Positions 47,942 through 56,592 of a DNA stretch of 64,000 bases are shown here, in pieces. The notes beneath the pieces are model-generated. The model did no database searches, was not told where the DNA came from, and saw only the letters and a list, made by a program, of their open reading frames with translations. How positions within the stretch are numbered: position 1 is the first letter of the stretch; the number at the start of each line of letters is the position of its first letter. Position numbers and translations under genes: made by a program. This DNA is from Kitasatospora gansuensis (GTDB lineage Bacteria > Actinomycetota > Actinomycetes > Streptomycetales > Streptomycetaceae): NCBI RefSeq assembly GCF_014203705.1, contig NZ_JACHJR010000001.1:4030001-4094000 (forward strand). The letters are read 5' to 3'.

Positions 47942-50587
47942 ATGAGCAACCCCTCGAACGGCGGGCGCCGCGGGCGTCACCGCCGTCGCTGGAGCGCCGC
48001 CGCTCTGCTGCTCGCCGTGCCGCTCGCCGCGGTGCCGTACTTCCTGTTCACCCAGGAGGACTCCCAGGCCGCGGCGGTGGAGGACGGTGCCTACTACCGG
48101 CTGGTCTCCGTACGCAGCGGCAAGGTGCTGGACGTCAACGGCTTCTCCACCGCCGACGGCACCCGGCTCCAGCAGTGGACCGACCAGAACACCGCGAACC
48201 AGCAGTGGCGGCTGAAGCCCACCGGGGACGGCTGGTACGAGCTGGTGAACCGCAACAGCGGCAAGGTGCTGGGCATAGCGGGCGGCTCGACCGCCCAGGC
48301 GGCGGTCGCCGAGCAGCAGACGGACAGTTCCTCGGCCTCCCAGCAGTGGCGGATCGAGGATGTGAGCGGCTCCGACGCCGTCACCTTCACCTCCCGCAGG
48401 AGCGGGCAGGTGCTGGACGTGTCCGGAAGCTCCCCGGACCAAGGCGCGCAGATCATCCAGTGGCCCGGCAAGGGCAGCAGCAACCAGCAGTGGAAGCTGG
48501 TGAAGACGGCCGAGGCCCCGCCGTCCGGGCCCGGTGGGGCGCAGGGCGGGAACGGCTCGTACGTGTGGCAGAACGCCCAGGTGGTGGGTGGTGGTTACGT
48601 CACCGGGCTGGTCTTCAACCAGAAGGAGAAGGGCCTGCTGTACGGGCGCACCGACATGGGCGGCGCCTACCGCTGGGACACCGGGGCCGAGCAGTGGATC
48701 CCGCTGACCGACTGGGTCGGCGAGAAGGACTGGAACCTGCAGGGCATCGATGCGGTGGCCACCGACCCGGTCGACCCCAACCGGCTCTACCTCGCGGCGG
48801 GCACCTACACCAACGAGTGGGCCGGCAACGGCGCGATCCTGCGCTCCGGCGACCGCGGCCGGACCTTCCAGCGCACCGATCTGCCGTTCAAGCTGGGCAG
48901 CAACGAGGACGGCCGCGGGGCGGGTGAGCGGTTGGTGATCGACCCGGCGGACCACGAGACCCTGCTGCTGGGCAGCCGCAAGAACGGCCTGTGGCGCAGC
49001 ACCGACCACGGTGTGACGTGGAGTCAGGTCTCCTCGTTCCCGGTCAAGAACGGGGCGAGCAGCGGCGGGGGCATCACCTTCGTGACGTACGGCCCGGCCG
49101 GCAGCAGGACGATCTACGTCGGTGTCGCCGACAAGTCCACCAACCTCTACCGCTCCACCGACGGCGGCGGCACCTGGCAGGCCGTATCCGGCCAGCCCAC
49201 CGGCCAACTGCCGCAGCACGGCGTGCCGGCCGGTGACGGCTCGCTGTACCTGACGTACACCAACGCCCTCGGGCCCAACGGCGTGACGGCGGGTTCGGTG
49301 TGGAAGTACACGCCGTCCGGCGGGGCGTGGAAGAACATCTCCCCGTCCCAGGGCAGTTACGGGTTCGCCGGTCTGGCCGTCGACCCGCAGAAGCCGTCCA
49401 CGGTGATGGTCACCACCCTCGACCGCTGGTGGCCCGAGGACGAGATCTACCGCTCCACCGACGGCGGCACGACCTGGAAGGCGCAGGCCGCGAAGTCGGT
49501 GCGGGACGCCTCCGCCGCCCCGTACCTCGGTACCGGCATCGGGCACTGGATGACCGCCCTGTCCATCGATCCCTTCGACTCCGGGCACGTGCTGTACGGC
49601 ACCGGGAACGGCATCTGGGCCAGCAAGGACGCCAACGCCACCGACGGCGGCGGCACCAGCCACTGGACCGTCGGAGCCCGCGGTCTCGAGGAGACCGCGC
49701 TGGCGGACGCGATCGCTCCGCCCGGCGGCGCCACCCTGCTCACCTCCATGGGCGACCAGGGCGGTTTCCGGTACGACTCGCTGAACAAGGTGCCCGCCGG
49801 GCGGCTGAACAGCCCGACGATCTACCACAGTTCCGACATCGACTTCGCGCAGTCCAACCCCTCGACGATGGTCCGGGTCGGGCGTGGCGGCGAGCAGGAC
49901 GGCGCCTACTCCACCGACGGCGGCCTCAACTGGAACGGCTTCAAGGCGGAGCCGGTGGGCAGCGCGGACAGCGGCCACATCGCGATCGCGGCGGACGGTT
50001 CCAGCATCGTCTGGGCCGAGGTGGGCCAGGCCCCGTACCGCTCGACCGACAAGGGGGCGAGCTGGTCGAAGGTCAGCGGCCTGGGCACCGACGCCGTGGT
50101 CGTCGCCGACCGGTCCGCGGCCAACACCTTCTACTCCCTGGCCGGCGGCACGCTCCACGCCAGCACCGACGGCGGCGCGACCTTCTCCGCCCGGGCCGGC
50201 AACCTGCCCTCCGGCCGGCTCACCGCCGTCCCCGGCATCGCCGGTGACCTGTGGATCGCCGACGGCGGCAAGGGGCTGTTGCACTCCACCGACGGCGGCC
50301 GCACCTTCACCACGCTCACCACGGTGAAGTCCGCCACCGGCCTCGGCTACGGCAAGGCCGCACCGGGCGCCTCCTACCAGGCCCTGTACCTGATCGGCAC
50401 CGTCAAGGACGTCGCCGGAGTCTTCCGCTCCACCGACAAGGGCGCCACCTGGGTCCGCATCAACGACGACGCCCACCAGTGGGGTAACTTCGCCGGCCAG
50501 GGCATCGTCACCGGCGACCCCGACACCTACGGCCGCGTCTACATCGGCACCAACGGACGCGGTCTCCAGTACGGCGACCCTTCCTGA
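47942..50587 (+). CDS. Secreted xyloglucanase (GH74) with ricin-type lectin module
   Basis: An 881-aa extracellular enzyme. Residues 1-40 form an Arg-rich signal peptide (GRHRRRWSAAALLLAVPLAAVPYFL). Residues about 45-182 are a ricin-type beta-trefoil (NQQWRLKP, SQQWRIED and NQQWKLVK repeats) that should bind polysaccharide. Residues about 198-881 are the GH74 double beta-propeller. GRTDMGGAYRWD and HWMTALSIDPFD carry likely catalytic Asp residues, and RSTDGGxTW repeats mark the blades. It should cleave xyloglucan from plant cell walls. The lectin module at the N-terminus is a less usual arrangement, as many relatives carry a CBM2 at the C-terminus. Confidence 0.93.
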   Translation: MSNPSNGGRRGRHRRRWSAAALLLAVPLAAVPYFLFTQEDSQAAAVEDGAYYRLVSVRSGKVLDVNGFSTADGTRLQQWTDQNTANQQWRLKPTGDGWYELVNRNSGKVLGIAGGSTAQAAVAEQQTDSSSASQQWRIEDVSGSDAVTFTSRRSGQVLDVSGSSPDQGAQIIQWPGKGSSNQQWKLVKTAEAPPSGPGGAQGGNGSYVWQNAQVVGGGYVTGLVFNQKEKGLLYGRTDMGGAYRWDTGAEQWIPLTDWVGEKDWNLQGIDAVATDPVDPNRLYLAAGTYTNEWAGNGAILRSGDRGRTFQRTDLPFKLGSNEDGRGAGERLVIDPADHETLLLGSRKNGLWRSTDHGVTWSQVSSFPVKNGASSGGGITFVTYGPAGSRTIYVGVADKSTNLYRSTDGGGTWQAVSGQPTGQLPQHGVPAGDGSLYLTYTNALGPNGVTAGSVWKYTPSGGAWKNISPSQGSYGFAGLAVDPQKPSTVMVTTLDRWWPEDEIYRSTDGGTTWKAQAAKSVRDASAAPYLGTGIGHWMTALSIDPFDSGHVLYGTGNGIWASKDANATDGGGTSHWTVGARGLEETALADAIAPPGGATLLTSMGDQGGFRYDSLNKVPAGRLNSPTIYHSSDIDFAQSNPSTMVRVGRGGEQDGAYSTDGGLNWNGFKAEPVGSADSGHIAIAADGSSIVWAEVGQAPYRSTDKGASWSKVSGLGTDAVVVADRSAANTFYSLAGGTLHASTDGGATFSARAGNLPSGRLTAVPGIAGDLWIADGGKGLLHSTDGGRTFTTLTTVKSATGLGYGKAAPGASYQALYLIGTVKDVAGVFRSTDKGATWVRINDDAHQWGNFAGQGIVTGDPDTYGRVYIGTNGRGLQYGDPS

Positions 50588-50602
50588 TCCGACGTCACCC
50601 GA

Positions 50603-50635
50603 GCGGGGCCGCAGGCATCACGCCTGCGGCCCCGC
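50603..50635. terminator. Terminator between GH74 and the PfkB kinase genes
   Basis: GCGGGGCCGCAGGC / GCCTGCGGCCCCGC, a 14-bp stem with a five-base loop between convergent genes. Confidence 0.85.
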
Positions 50636-50668
50636 GTGTTGTGGGTCAGGCGACAACAGGCCGATAGC

Positions 50669-51598
50669 TCAGGTGAGTTGAGAGATCTCGACCAGGTCGG
50701 GCAGGCGGGCGTACGTCTCGGCGTCGAAGTGGCCGGCCTGGGGGGTGAGGACGGTGGCGGCGGAGAGGGCGACGGCCTGCCTGAGGCGGTCCGGCCAGGG
50801 GGTGCCGTGCAGCAGGCCGATCGCGAGGGCGGCCACCGCCGCGTCGCCTGCGCCGGTGGGGTTGCCGGGGACGCGGGTGGGTGGGGTGGCGTGCCAGGTG
50901 CCGGTGGGGGTGGTGGCGATCAGGCCGTTCGGGCCGAGGGAGGCGGCGACCGAGGTGGCGCCGAGGGCGCGGAGGCGGCGGGCGCCCTCGTGGGGGTCCT
51001 CGGTGCCGGTGGTTGCGGCGAGTTCGTGTTGGTTGGGCTTGACCAGGGTGGGGTGGGCGGCCAGGCCGTGCAGGAGGGCGGGGCCTTCGGCGTCGAGCAG
51101 GACCGGGATCTGCCGGTCGCGGGCCAGTTCGCCGAGGGTGCGGTAGGCGTCCGGCGGCAGTCCGGCGGGGAGGCTGCCGGAGAGGACCACCACGCCGGTG
51201 TCGGCGAGCAGTGAGCGGTAGAGGGCCAGGAAGGACTGCCACTCCGCCGGGGTGACGGTGGGGCCGGGTTCGAGGTAGCTGGTGGCGTCGCCGGCCCGCT
51301 GCTCGACGACGGCCACGGTGCGGCGGCTCTCGCCCGCGATGCCGAGGAGCCGGGCGGTCAGGCCGGAGGCGGTGAGTTCGGCGGTCGCGGCCTGTCCGGT
51401 GGGGCCGCCCGCCAGGCCGGTGACCAGCGTGTCGTGGCCGAGGGCGGCCAGCGTGCGGGAGACGTTGACGCCCTTGCCGCCTGCCTGGGCGCTGACCTCG
51501 CGGACCCGGTTGCTGCCGAAGCGCTGCACCTCGTCCAGGTGGTAGGTGACGTCCAGGGCCAGGTTGAGGGTGACGGTCAGGATCGTCTGGCTGGGCAC
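50669..51598 (-). CDS. PfkB-family sugar kinase (1-phosphofructokinase-like)
   Basis: A 309-aa kinase. TLNLALDVTYHLDEV and GGKGVNVSRTLAALG form the N-terminal substrate signature of the hexose kinase group (FruK/LacC), and NPTGAGDAAVAALA contains the catalytic Asp and anion hole. It should phosphorylate fructose-1-phosphate or tagatose-6-phosphate. GTG 51598 follows AGGAG by seven bases. No PTS genes are adjacent, so the substrate is uncertain. Confidence 0.88.
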   Translation of the reverse strand: MPSQTILTVTLNLALDVTYHLDEVQRFGSNRVREVSAQAGGKGVNVSRTLAALGHDTLVTGLAGGPTGQAATAELTASGLTARLLGIAGESRRTVAVVEQRAGDATSYLEPGPTVTPAEWQSFLALYRSLLADTGVVVLSGSLPAGLPPDAYRTLGELARDRQIPVLLDAEGPALLHGLAAHPTLVKPNQHELAATTGTEDPHEGARRLRALGATSVAASLGPNGLIATTPTGTWHATPPTRVPGNPTGAGDAAVAALAIGLLHGTPWPDRLRQAVALSAATVLTPQAGHFDAETYARLPDLVEISQLT

Positions 51599-51754
51599 GC
51601 GGCGGCTCCTGCTGCTCGAATGTGCTTGATTTATAGCGTTCGCGAGCAGGAATGCGCAATCCGAGATTCTTCGGTGGCCGGGTCGAGAACGCCCGCCCAC
51701 GATCGACGTGGAGGTAGGAACACCGGAACACCGATACGGAGAGGGCGTGGCGAC

Positions 51755-52183
51755 ATGCGGTTCATGGTGCTGGTGAAGGGCAACGAGGAGTCCGAGTCGG
51801 GTGCGCTGCCCAGCGCGGAGCAGATCGCGGACATGGGCCGGTACAACGAGGAGCTGGCCAAGGCCGGTGTGCTGCTCGCCCTGGACGGGCTCCAGTCGAG
51901 CGCCAAGGGCGTGCGGGTCCGGTTCGACGGCGACCGCCGGACGGTCATCGACGGGCCGTTTGCGGAGACCAAGGAGCTGCTGGCCGGCTTCTGGATCCTC
52001 CAGGTGAAGTCGAAGGAGGAGGCCGTCGAGTGGGTCTCCAGGGCCCCGTTCGAGGAGGGCGAGCTGGAGGTGCGGCAGATCTTCGAGCTGGAGGACTTCC
52101 CGGTGGACGTGCTGTCGCCGGAGGAGGCCGAGCGGGAGGCGGTGCTGCGCCGCGGTCTGGCCGGTACGGACACCCAGGGCTGA
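51755..52183 (+). CDS. YciI/DGPF-domain protein
   Basis: A 142-aa protein with MRFMVLVKGNEESESG and the DGPF motif (VIDGPFAETKELL). Such proteins accompany ECF42 sigma factors, as here with the next gene 86 bp downstream. GGAGAGGG lies nine bases before the ATG. The fold is ferredoxin-like; the biochemical role is unresolved. Confidence 0.9.
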   Translation: MRFMVLVKGNEESESGALPSAEQIADMGRYNEELAKAGVLLALDGLQSSAKGVRVRFDGDRRTVIDGPFAETKELLAGFWILQVKSKEEAVEWVSRAPFEEGELEVRQIFELEDFPVDVLSPEEAEREAVLRRGLAGTDTQG

Positions 52184-52269
52184 CCGCGCGTCCAGAGGCC
52201 AGCGCGACAGCAGGGCTGACCGCGCGTCCGCCGGGCCGCCGTCGGTGGGATCTGGTCTGATGGACCGTC

Positions 52270-53541
52270 GTGACGGCCCATCAGACTTCCGAGGATCCTG
52301 CCGCGGCGGCCCGCCGTACGGTCGAGGCGGTCTGGCGGATCGAGTCCGCCAAGGTGATCGCGGTGCTGGCCCGGCTGGTCCGCGACGTCGGGCTGGCCGA
52401 GGAGCTGGCGCAGGACGCGCTGGTCGCCGCGCTGGAGCAGTGGCCGGTGGAAGGGGTGCCGCGGAACCCGGCCGCCTGGCTGACCACCACCGCGAAGCGC
52501 CGGGCGGTCGACCTGATCCGCCGGCAGCGGGTGCTGGACCGCAAGCTGGCCGAGCTCGGGCAGCGGCTGGAGACGGCGGCGCCCGAGCCCGACCCGGCGG
52601 AGATCGAGGACGACCTGCTCCGGCTGGTCTTCACCACCTGCCACCCCGCGCTCCCGCTGGAGGCCCGGGTCGCCCTCACCCTGCGGCTGCTCGGCGGCCT
52701 GACCACTCGGGAGATCGCCCGGGCCTACCTGGTCGCCGAGACGACGGTGGCGCAGCGGATCGTCCGGGCCAAGCGCACCCTGGCGGAGGCCGCGGTCCCG
52801 TTCGAGGTGCCCGGTGGGCGGGAGTTGGCGGAGCGGCTGGCGGCCGTGCTCGAGGTGATCTACCTGATCTTCAACGAGGGCTACTCGGCGACCGCCGGTG
52901 ACGACTGGATGCGGCCCGCGCTCTGCGAGGAGGCGCTGCGGCTCGGCCGGGTGCTGGCCGGGCTGGCCCCCGCCGAGCCCGAAGTGCACGGGCTGGTGGC
53001 CCTGTTGGAGCTCCAGGCGTCCCGGATCAGGGCCAGGACCGGGCCGGACGGCGAGCCGGTGCTGCTGCTGGAGCAGGACCGCGGCCGCTGGGACCACCTG
53101 CTGATCGGCCGGGGGCTGGTGGCGCTCGAACGGGCCGAGAAGCTGGCGGCGGGCAAGCCGGGGCCGTACGCCGTGCAGGCCGCGATCGCCGCCTGCCATG
53201 CCCGGGCCGGTACGGCGGAGCAGACCGACTGGGTCCGGATCGCCCTGCTGTACGGGCAGTTGGCCGCGCTGACCGCCTCGCCGGTGGTGGAGCTGAACCG
53301 GGCGGTCGCCCTCGGCATGGCCTACGGTCCGGCGGTGGGGCTGGAGTTGGCGGATCAGCTGGCCGGCGAACCGGCCCTGCGGGCGTACCACCTGCTGCCG
53401 GTGGTCCGGGGCGATCTGCTGGCCCGGCTCGGGCGGTCGGCCGAGGCGGCGGCGGAGTTCGAGCGGGCGGCCGGGCTGACCGGCAACGCGAAGGAGCGCG
53501 AGGTGCTGCTCGGGCGGGCGGCGGAGGAGCGGGGGCGCTGA
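52270..53541 (+). CDS. ECF42-type RNA polymerase sigma factor
   Basis: A 423-aa sigma factor. Sigma2 (RDVGLAEELAQDALVAALEQWP) and sigma4 (LTTREIARAYLVAETTVAQRIVRAKR) occupy the first 180 residues. A long C-terminal extension with repeat-like helices (about 185-423, containing EVIYLIFNEGYSAT) is typical of the ECF42 group. These lack a classical anti-sigma factor, and the extension is thought to control activity. It pairs with the DGPF gene upstream. Confidence 0.93.
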   Translation: MTAHQTSEDPAAAARRTVEAVWRIESAKVIAVLARLVRDVGLAEELAQDALVAALEQWPVEGVPRNPAAWLTTTAKRRAVDLIRRQRVLDRKLAELGQRLETAAPEPDPAEIEDDLLRLVFTTCHPALPLEARVALTLRLLGGLTTREIARAYLVAETTVAQRIVRAKRTLAEAAVPFEVPGGRELAERLAAVLEVIYLIFNEGYSATAGDDWMRPALCEEALRLGRVLAGLAPAEPEVHGLVALLELQASRIRARTGPDGEPVLLLEQDRGRWDHLLIGRGLVALERAEKLAAGKPGPYAVQAAIAACHARAGTAEQTDWVRIALLYGQLAALTASPVVELNRAVALGMAYGPAVGLELADQLAGEPALRAYHLLPVVRGDLLARLGRSAEAAAEFERAAGLTGNAKEREVLLGRAAEERGR

Positions 53542-53553
53542 GCTGCGGGTGGG

Positions 53554-54189
53554 TCAGCGCAGCAGGCGGCGTTCCTTGGCGGCGGCGACCGCGCCCGAGC
53601 GGGTGTCCACGCCGAGCTTGTCGTAGATCCGGCCGAGGTGGGTCTTCACGGTGGCCTCGCTGATGAAGAGGGCCCGGGCGATCTCGCGGTTGCCGAGGCC
53701 CTGGGCCAGCTGGGCGAGGATCTCCTGTTCGCGGTCGGTGAGTTGGGGCGCCGGGGTGCGGAGCTGGGCCATCACCCGGGAGGCAACGGGCGGGGAGAGG
53801 GTGGTGCGGCCCTCGGCGGCCGCGTGGATGGCGGCGAAGAGCTCTTCCGGACGTTCGGCCTTGAGCAGGTAGCCGGTCGCCCCGGCGGCGATCGCCCGGT
53901 TGATGTCGGCGTCGGTGTCGTAGGTGGTGAGCACCAGTACGTAGGGTGCGCCGGGCCGTCCGGCGATCCGGCTGGTGGCCTCCACCCCGTCGATGCCGTC
54001 GCCGAGTTGAAGGTCCATCAGGACCACCTGGGGGTGCAGCTTGTCGGCCAGGGCGACCGCTTCCTCGCCGCTGCCGGCGGCGCCGACCACCTCGATGTCG
54101 TCGGCGCTGCCGAGCAGTGCCAGCAGTCCGGCCCGGACCACGGCGTGGTCGTCACAGACCAGCAGGCGGACGGGAGTTGTGCCGCTCAC
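53554..54189 (-). CDS. NarL/LuxR-type response regulator
   Basis: A 211-aa two-component regulator. The receiver domain has VCDDHAVVRAGL, VLMDLQLGDGIDG (phosphoacceptor Asp) and YLLKAERPEEL. The C-terminal LuxR HTH is LTDREQEILAQLAQGLGNREIARALFISEATVKTHLGRIYDKLG. GTG 54189 follows GGAGA; GTG 54204, overlapping the kinase stop, is an equally possible start. Co-transcribed with the sensor kinase. Confidence 0.93.
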   Translation of the reverse strand: MSGTTPVRLLVCDDHAVVRAGLLALLGSADDIEVVGAAGSGEEAVALADKLHPQVVLMDLQLGDGIDGVEATSRIAGRPGAPYVLVLTTYDTDADINRAIAAGATGYLLKAERPEELFAAIHAAAEGRTTLSPPVASRVMAQLRTPAPQLTDREQEILAQLAQGLGNREIARALFISEATVKTHLGRIYDKLGVDTRSGAVAAAKERRLLR

Positions 54190-54200
54190 GATGTCTCCAG

Positions 54201-55385
54201 TCACGGTGCCTCCAGAGGGATCGCCGCGGTGACCACGGTGCCTTCGCCGGGGGTGCTCTCGACGCTCAGCGTGCCGCCGAGCTGCCGGACCCGGGCCCGC
54301 ATCGCGGGCAGCCCGTGGCCCCGGCCCTCGGACTCGGGCTCGGACTCGGCCGGGCTGCCGAACCCCTGCCCGTCGTCGCCGATGTCCAGCACCACCTGGT
54401 CGCCCAGGTAGGACAGGGTGAGTGCGGCGGTCCTGGCCCCCGCGTGCTCGCGGACGTTGGCCAGCGCGCCCTGGGCGATCCGCAGCAGTGCGCTCTGGAC
54501 GGCGTCCGGCAGCGGCACCGGCGTGCCGTCCAGGTGGCACCGGACGGTCAGTCCGCTCTCGGCGGTCTCCCGTTCGGCCAGGATGCGGAGCGCCTGGTCG
54601 AGACCGGTCCCGTCGGCCAGGTCGGCCGGGGCGAGGTCGCGGACGAAGCGGCGGGCCTCGGCCAGGTTGCGGGCGGCGATCGAGGCCGCGGTGTGTACGT
54701 GGGACCGGGCGGTGGCCGGGTCGCTGTCCCAGGTGCGGTCGGCCGCCTGGAGTAGCATCTGCTGGCTGGAGAGGCCCTGGGCCAGCGTGTCGTGGATCTC
54801 GATGGCCAGCCGCTGACGCTCCGCCAGGGTGCCCTCGCGCCGTTCGGTGGCGGCCAGTTCGGTCCGGGTGGAGACCAGGTCCTCGATCAGCGCGCGCTGC
54901 CGTTCGGCCTGCCGTTCCATCTGCAGGAAGACCACGGTGGCCAGCCCGGCCACGGCGGGCGGGGCGATCAGGCCGACCGGGTCGAGGCCGGTGAGCTTCT
55001 CCTCGGAGTACACCACCAGCGCGGTCATCGCGATCACCAGTGGGATCGCGGCCCGGGCCGGCAGGGTGCGCAGCGCGGTGTAGATCAGCGGCACCGCGCA
55101 CCACGCGAAGCTCGGCGCGAGCAGGACCAGGACCGCCCAGAGCCAGGCCACCACGGCCAGCCGGACCACCCGGACCGGGCGCGAGCCGGTCCGCAGCCAG
55201 GGCAGCTCCGGCAGTTGGGCCAGCGCCAGCGCCAGGCTCAGCCCGATCACCCAGCCGGCCCGGTCGCTGTCGCCGTGCCGGAGCAGGTAGCGCAGCAGCG
55301 AGGCGCCGAGCAGCAGCAGGAACGCGCCGTACATCACCACGGTGAGCCGGTCGGTGCCCGGATCCCTCGTGCTGCTGCCCGACAC
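54201..55385 (-). CDS. Sensor histidine kinase (HisKA_3 type)
   Basis: A 394-aa membrane sensor. About five hydrophobic segments (residues 15-165) are followed by HisKA_3 with AIEIHDTLAQGLSSQQMLLQ (phospho-His in IHD) and an ATPase domain ending GRGHGLPAMRARVRQLGG. There is no large extracellular loop, so it may sense the membrane itself. GTG 55385 is chosen because GGAGGAG lies five bases upstream; ATG 55403 is an alternative. Confidence 0.9.
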   Translation of the reverse strand: MSGSSTRDPGTDRLTVVMYGAFLLLLGASLLRYLLRHGDSDRAGWVIGLSLALALAQLPELPWLRTGSRPVRVVRLAVVAWLWAVLVLLAPSFAWCAVPLIYTALRTLPARAAIPLVIAMTALVVYSEEKLTGLDPVGLIAPPAVAGLATVVFLQMERQAERQRALIEDLVSTRTELAATERREGTLAERQRLAIEIHDTLAQGLSSQQMLLQAADRTWDSDPATARSHVHTAASIAARNLAEARRFVRDLAPADLADGTGLDQALRILAERETAESGLTVRCHLDGTPVPLPDAVQSALLRIAQGALANVREHAGARTAALTLSYLGDQVVLDIGDDGQGFGSPAESEPESEGRGHGLPAMRARVRQLGGTLSVESTPGEGTVVTAAIPLEAP

Positions 55386-55520
55386 TGCGGCTCCTCCGCT
55401 CATGGGTGCTGTCCGTTTCGTACCCATCCTCACCCGAGCACGGCTCCCCGGCATCAACCGATCGGCTGACCCGGCGCGCCGCGCCCCGGCGGCTCGGCCG
55501 GGCTCGGCCACGATGGGGGC

Positions 55521-55946
55521 ATGCCTCAGATGACCGAGCCCCAGTGGCGCGCCTTCCTCTCGGCCGGGACCCGTACCGGCAAGCTCGCCACCACCCGGGC
55601 GGACGGCAGCCCGCACGTGGCGCCGGTCTGGTTCCTGCTGGACGGGGACGACCTGGTGCTGAACACCGGCGCCGACACGGTGAAGGGCCGCAACCTGGCC
55701 CGGGACGGCCGGGCGATGCTGTGCGTGGACGACGACCGGCCGCCGTTCGACTTCGTGCTGGTCCGGGGCAAGGCCACGCTCAGCGAGGACCTGGCCGAGG
55801 TCAGGCACTGGGCCGCCCGGATCGCGGCCCGCTACATGGGCGAGGACCGGGCCGAGGAGTACGGGGCCCGCAACGGGGTGCCCGGCGAGCTGCTGGTCCG
55901 GATCCGGATCCAGAAGGTCACCGCGGTCGGTGCGGTGGCCGACTGA
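55521..55946 (+). CDS. PPOX-class F420-dependent enzyme
   Basis: A 141-aa split beta-barrel flavin/F420-binding protein of the pyridoxamine-phosphate-oxidase-like class. LATTRADGSPHVAPVWFLLDGDDLVL and TVKGRNLARDGRAMLCVDD are typical of F420-dependent members. It may reduce quinones or other small molecules. A CACGAT box six bases before the ATG suggests a leaderless transcript. Confidence 0.88.
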   Translation: MPQMTEPQWRAFLSAGTRTGKLATTRADGSPHVAPVWFLLDGDDLVLNTGADTVKGRNLARDGRAMLCVDDDRPPFDFVLVRGKATLSEDLAEVRHWAARIAARYMGEDRAEEYGARNGVPGELLVRIRIQKVTAVGAVAD

Positions 55947-55988
55947 CCGTCCCGTCCGGAGCCGTGGGCCCGTCGGTACGATCACCGG

Positions 55989-56567
55989 ATGATCTCCAAC
56001 GACCCGGCTCCGACGGACCGTCAGTTCCTCTTCGTGCTCGGCTCCGCCCGCTCGGACGGCAACACCGAGCAGCTCGCCCGGCTGGCGGCCGAGGGCCTGC
56101 CCGCCTCGGTCGGACAGCGCTGGCTGCGCCTCACCGACTTCCCGCTGGACCCGTTCGACGACATCAGGCACACCGGTGACGGGACCTACCCCGAGCTCAC
56201 CGGCAACGGCCGGGAGCTGTTCGAGGCCACCGTCGGCGCCACCGATCTGGTGATCGTCTCGCCGCTCTACTGGTACACCGTCTCCACCAGCGTCAAGCTC
56301 TACCTCGACCACTGGTCCGGCTGGTTCCGCGCCCCGGGGACCGACTTCCGCGCCCGGATGAAGGGCCGCACCCTCTGGGGTGTCACCTCGCACTCCGGCA
56401 ACAACTCCGACGCCGACCCGCTGATCGGCACCCTCCGGCTCACCGGCGACTACATGGGCATGCACTGGGGCGGCGTGCTGCTCGGCACCGGCGGCCGTCC
56501 CGGTGACGTGCACCGGGACGAGCTCGCGCTGGCCGAGGCGAAGAACTTCTTCGCCGACGTCATCTGA
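55989..56567 (+). CDS. NAD(P)H-dependent FMN reductase-like flavodoxin protein
   Basis: A 192-aa flavodoxin-fold protein: VLGSARSDGNTEQLARL is the FMN phosphate loop and VSPLYWYTVSTSVKLYLDHW the isoalloxazine-binding region. It probably reduces quinones or nitro compounds. TACGAT lies six bases before the ATG, again a leaderless pattern. It is 42 bp after the F420 gene. Confidence 0.88.
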   Translation: MISNDPAPTDRQFLFVLGSARSDGNTEQLARLAAEGLPASVGQRWLRLTDFPLDPFDDIRHTGDGTYPELTGNGRELFEATVGATDLVIVSPLYWYTVSTSVKLYLDHWSGWFRAPGTDFRARMKGRTLWGVTSHSGNNSDADPLIGTLRLTGDYMGMHWGGVLLGTGGRPGDVHRDELALAEAKNFFADVI

Positions 56568-56592
56568 CGAAGCGTCAATTGGCGGGCAGGGA

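Noticed and set aside
47702..50476. Minus-strand frame (924 codons) opposite the GH74 gene
   Set aside because: It runs through a tRNA and its terminator and has shadow composition.
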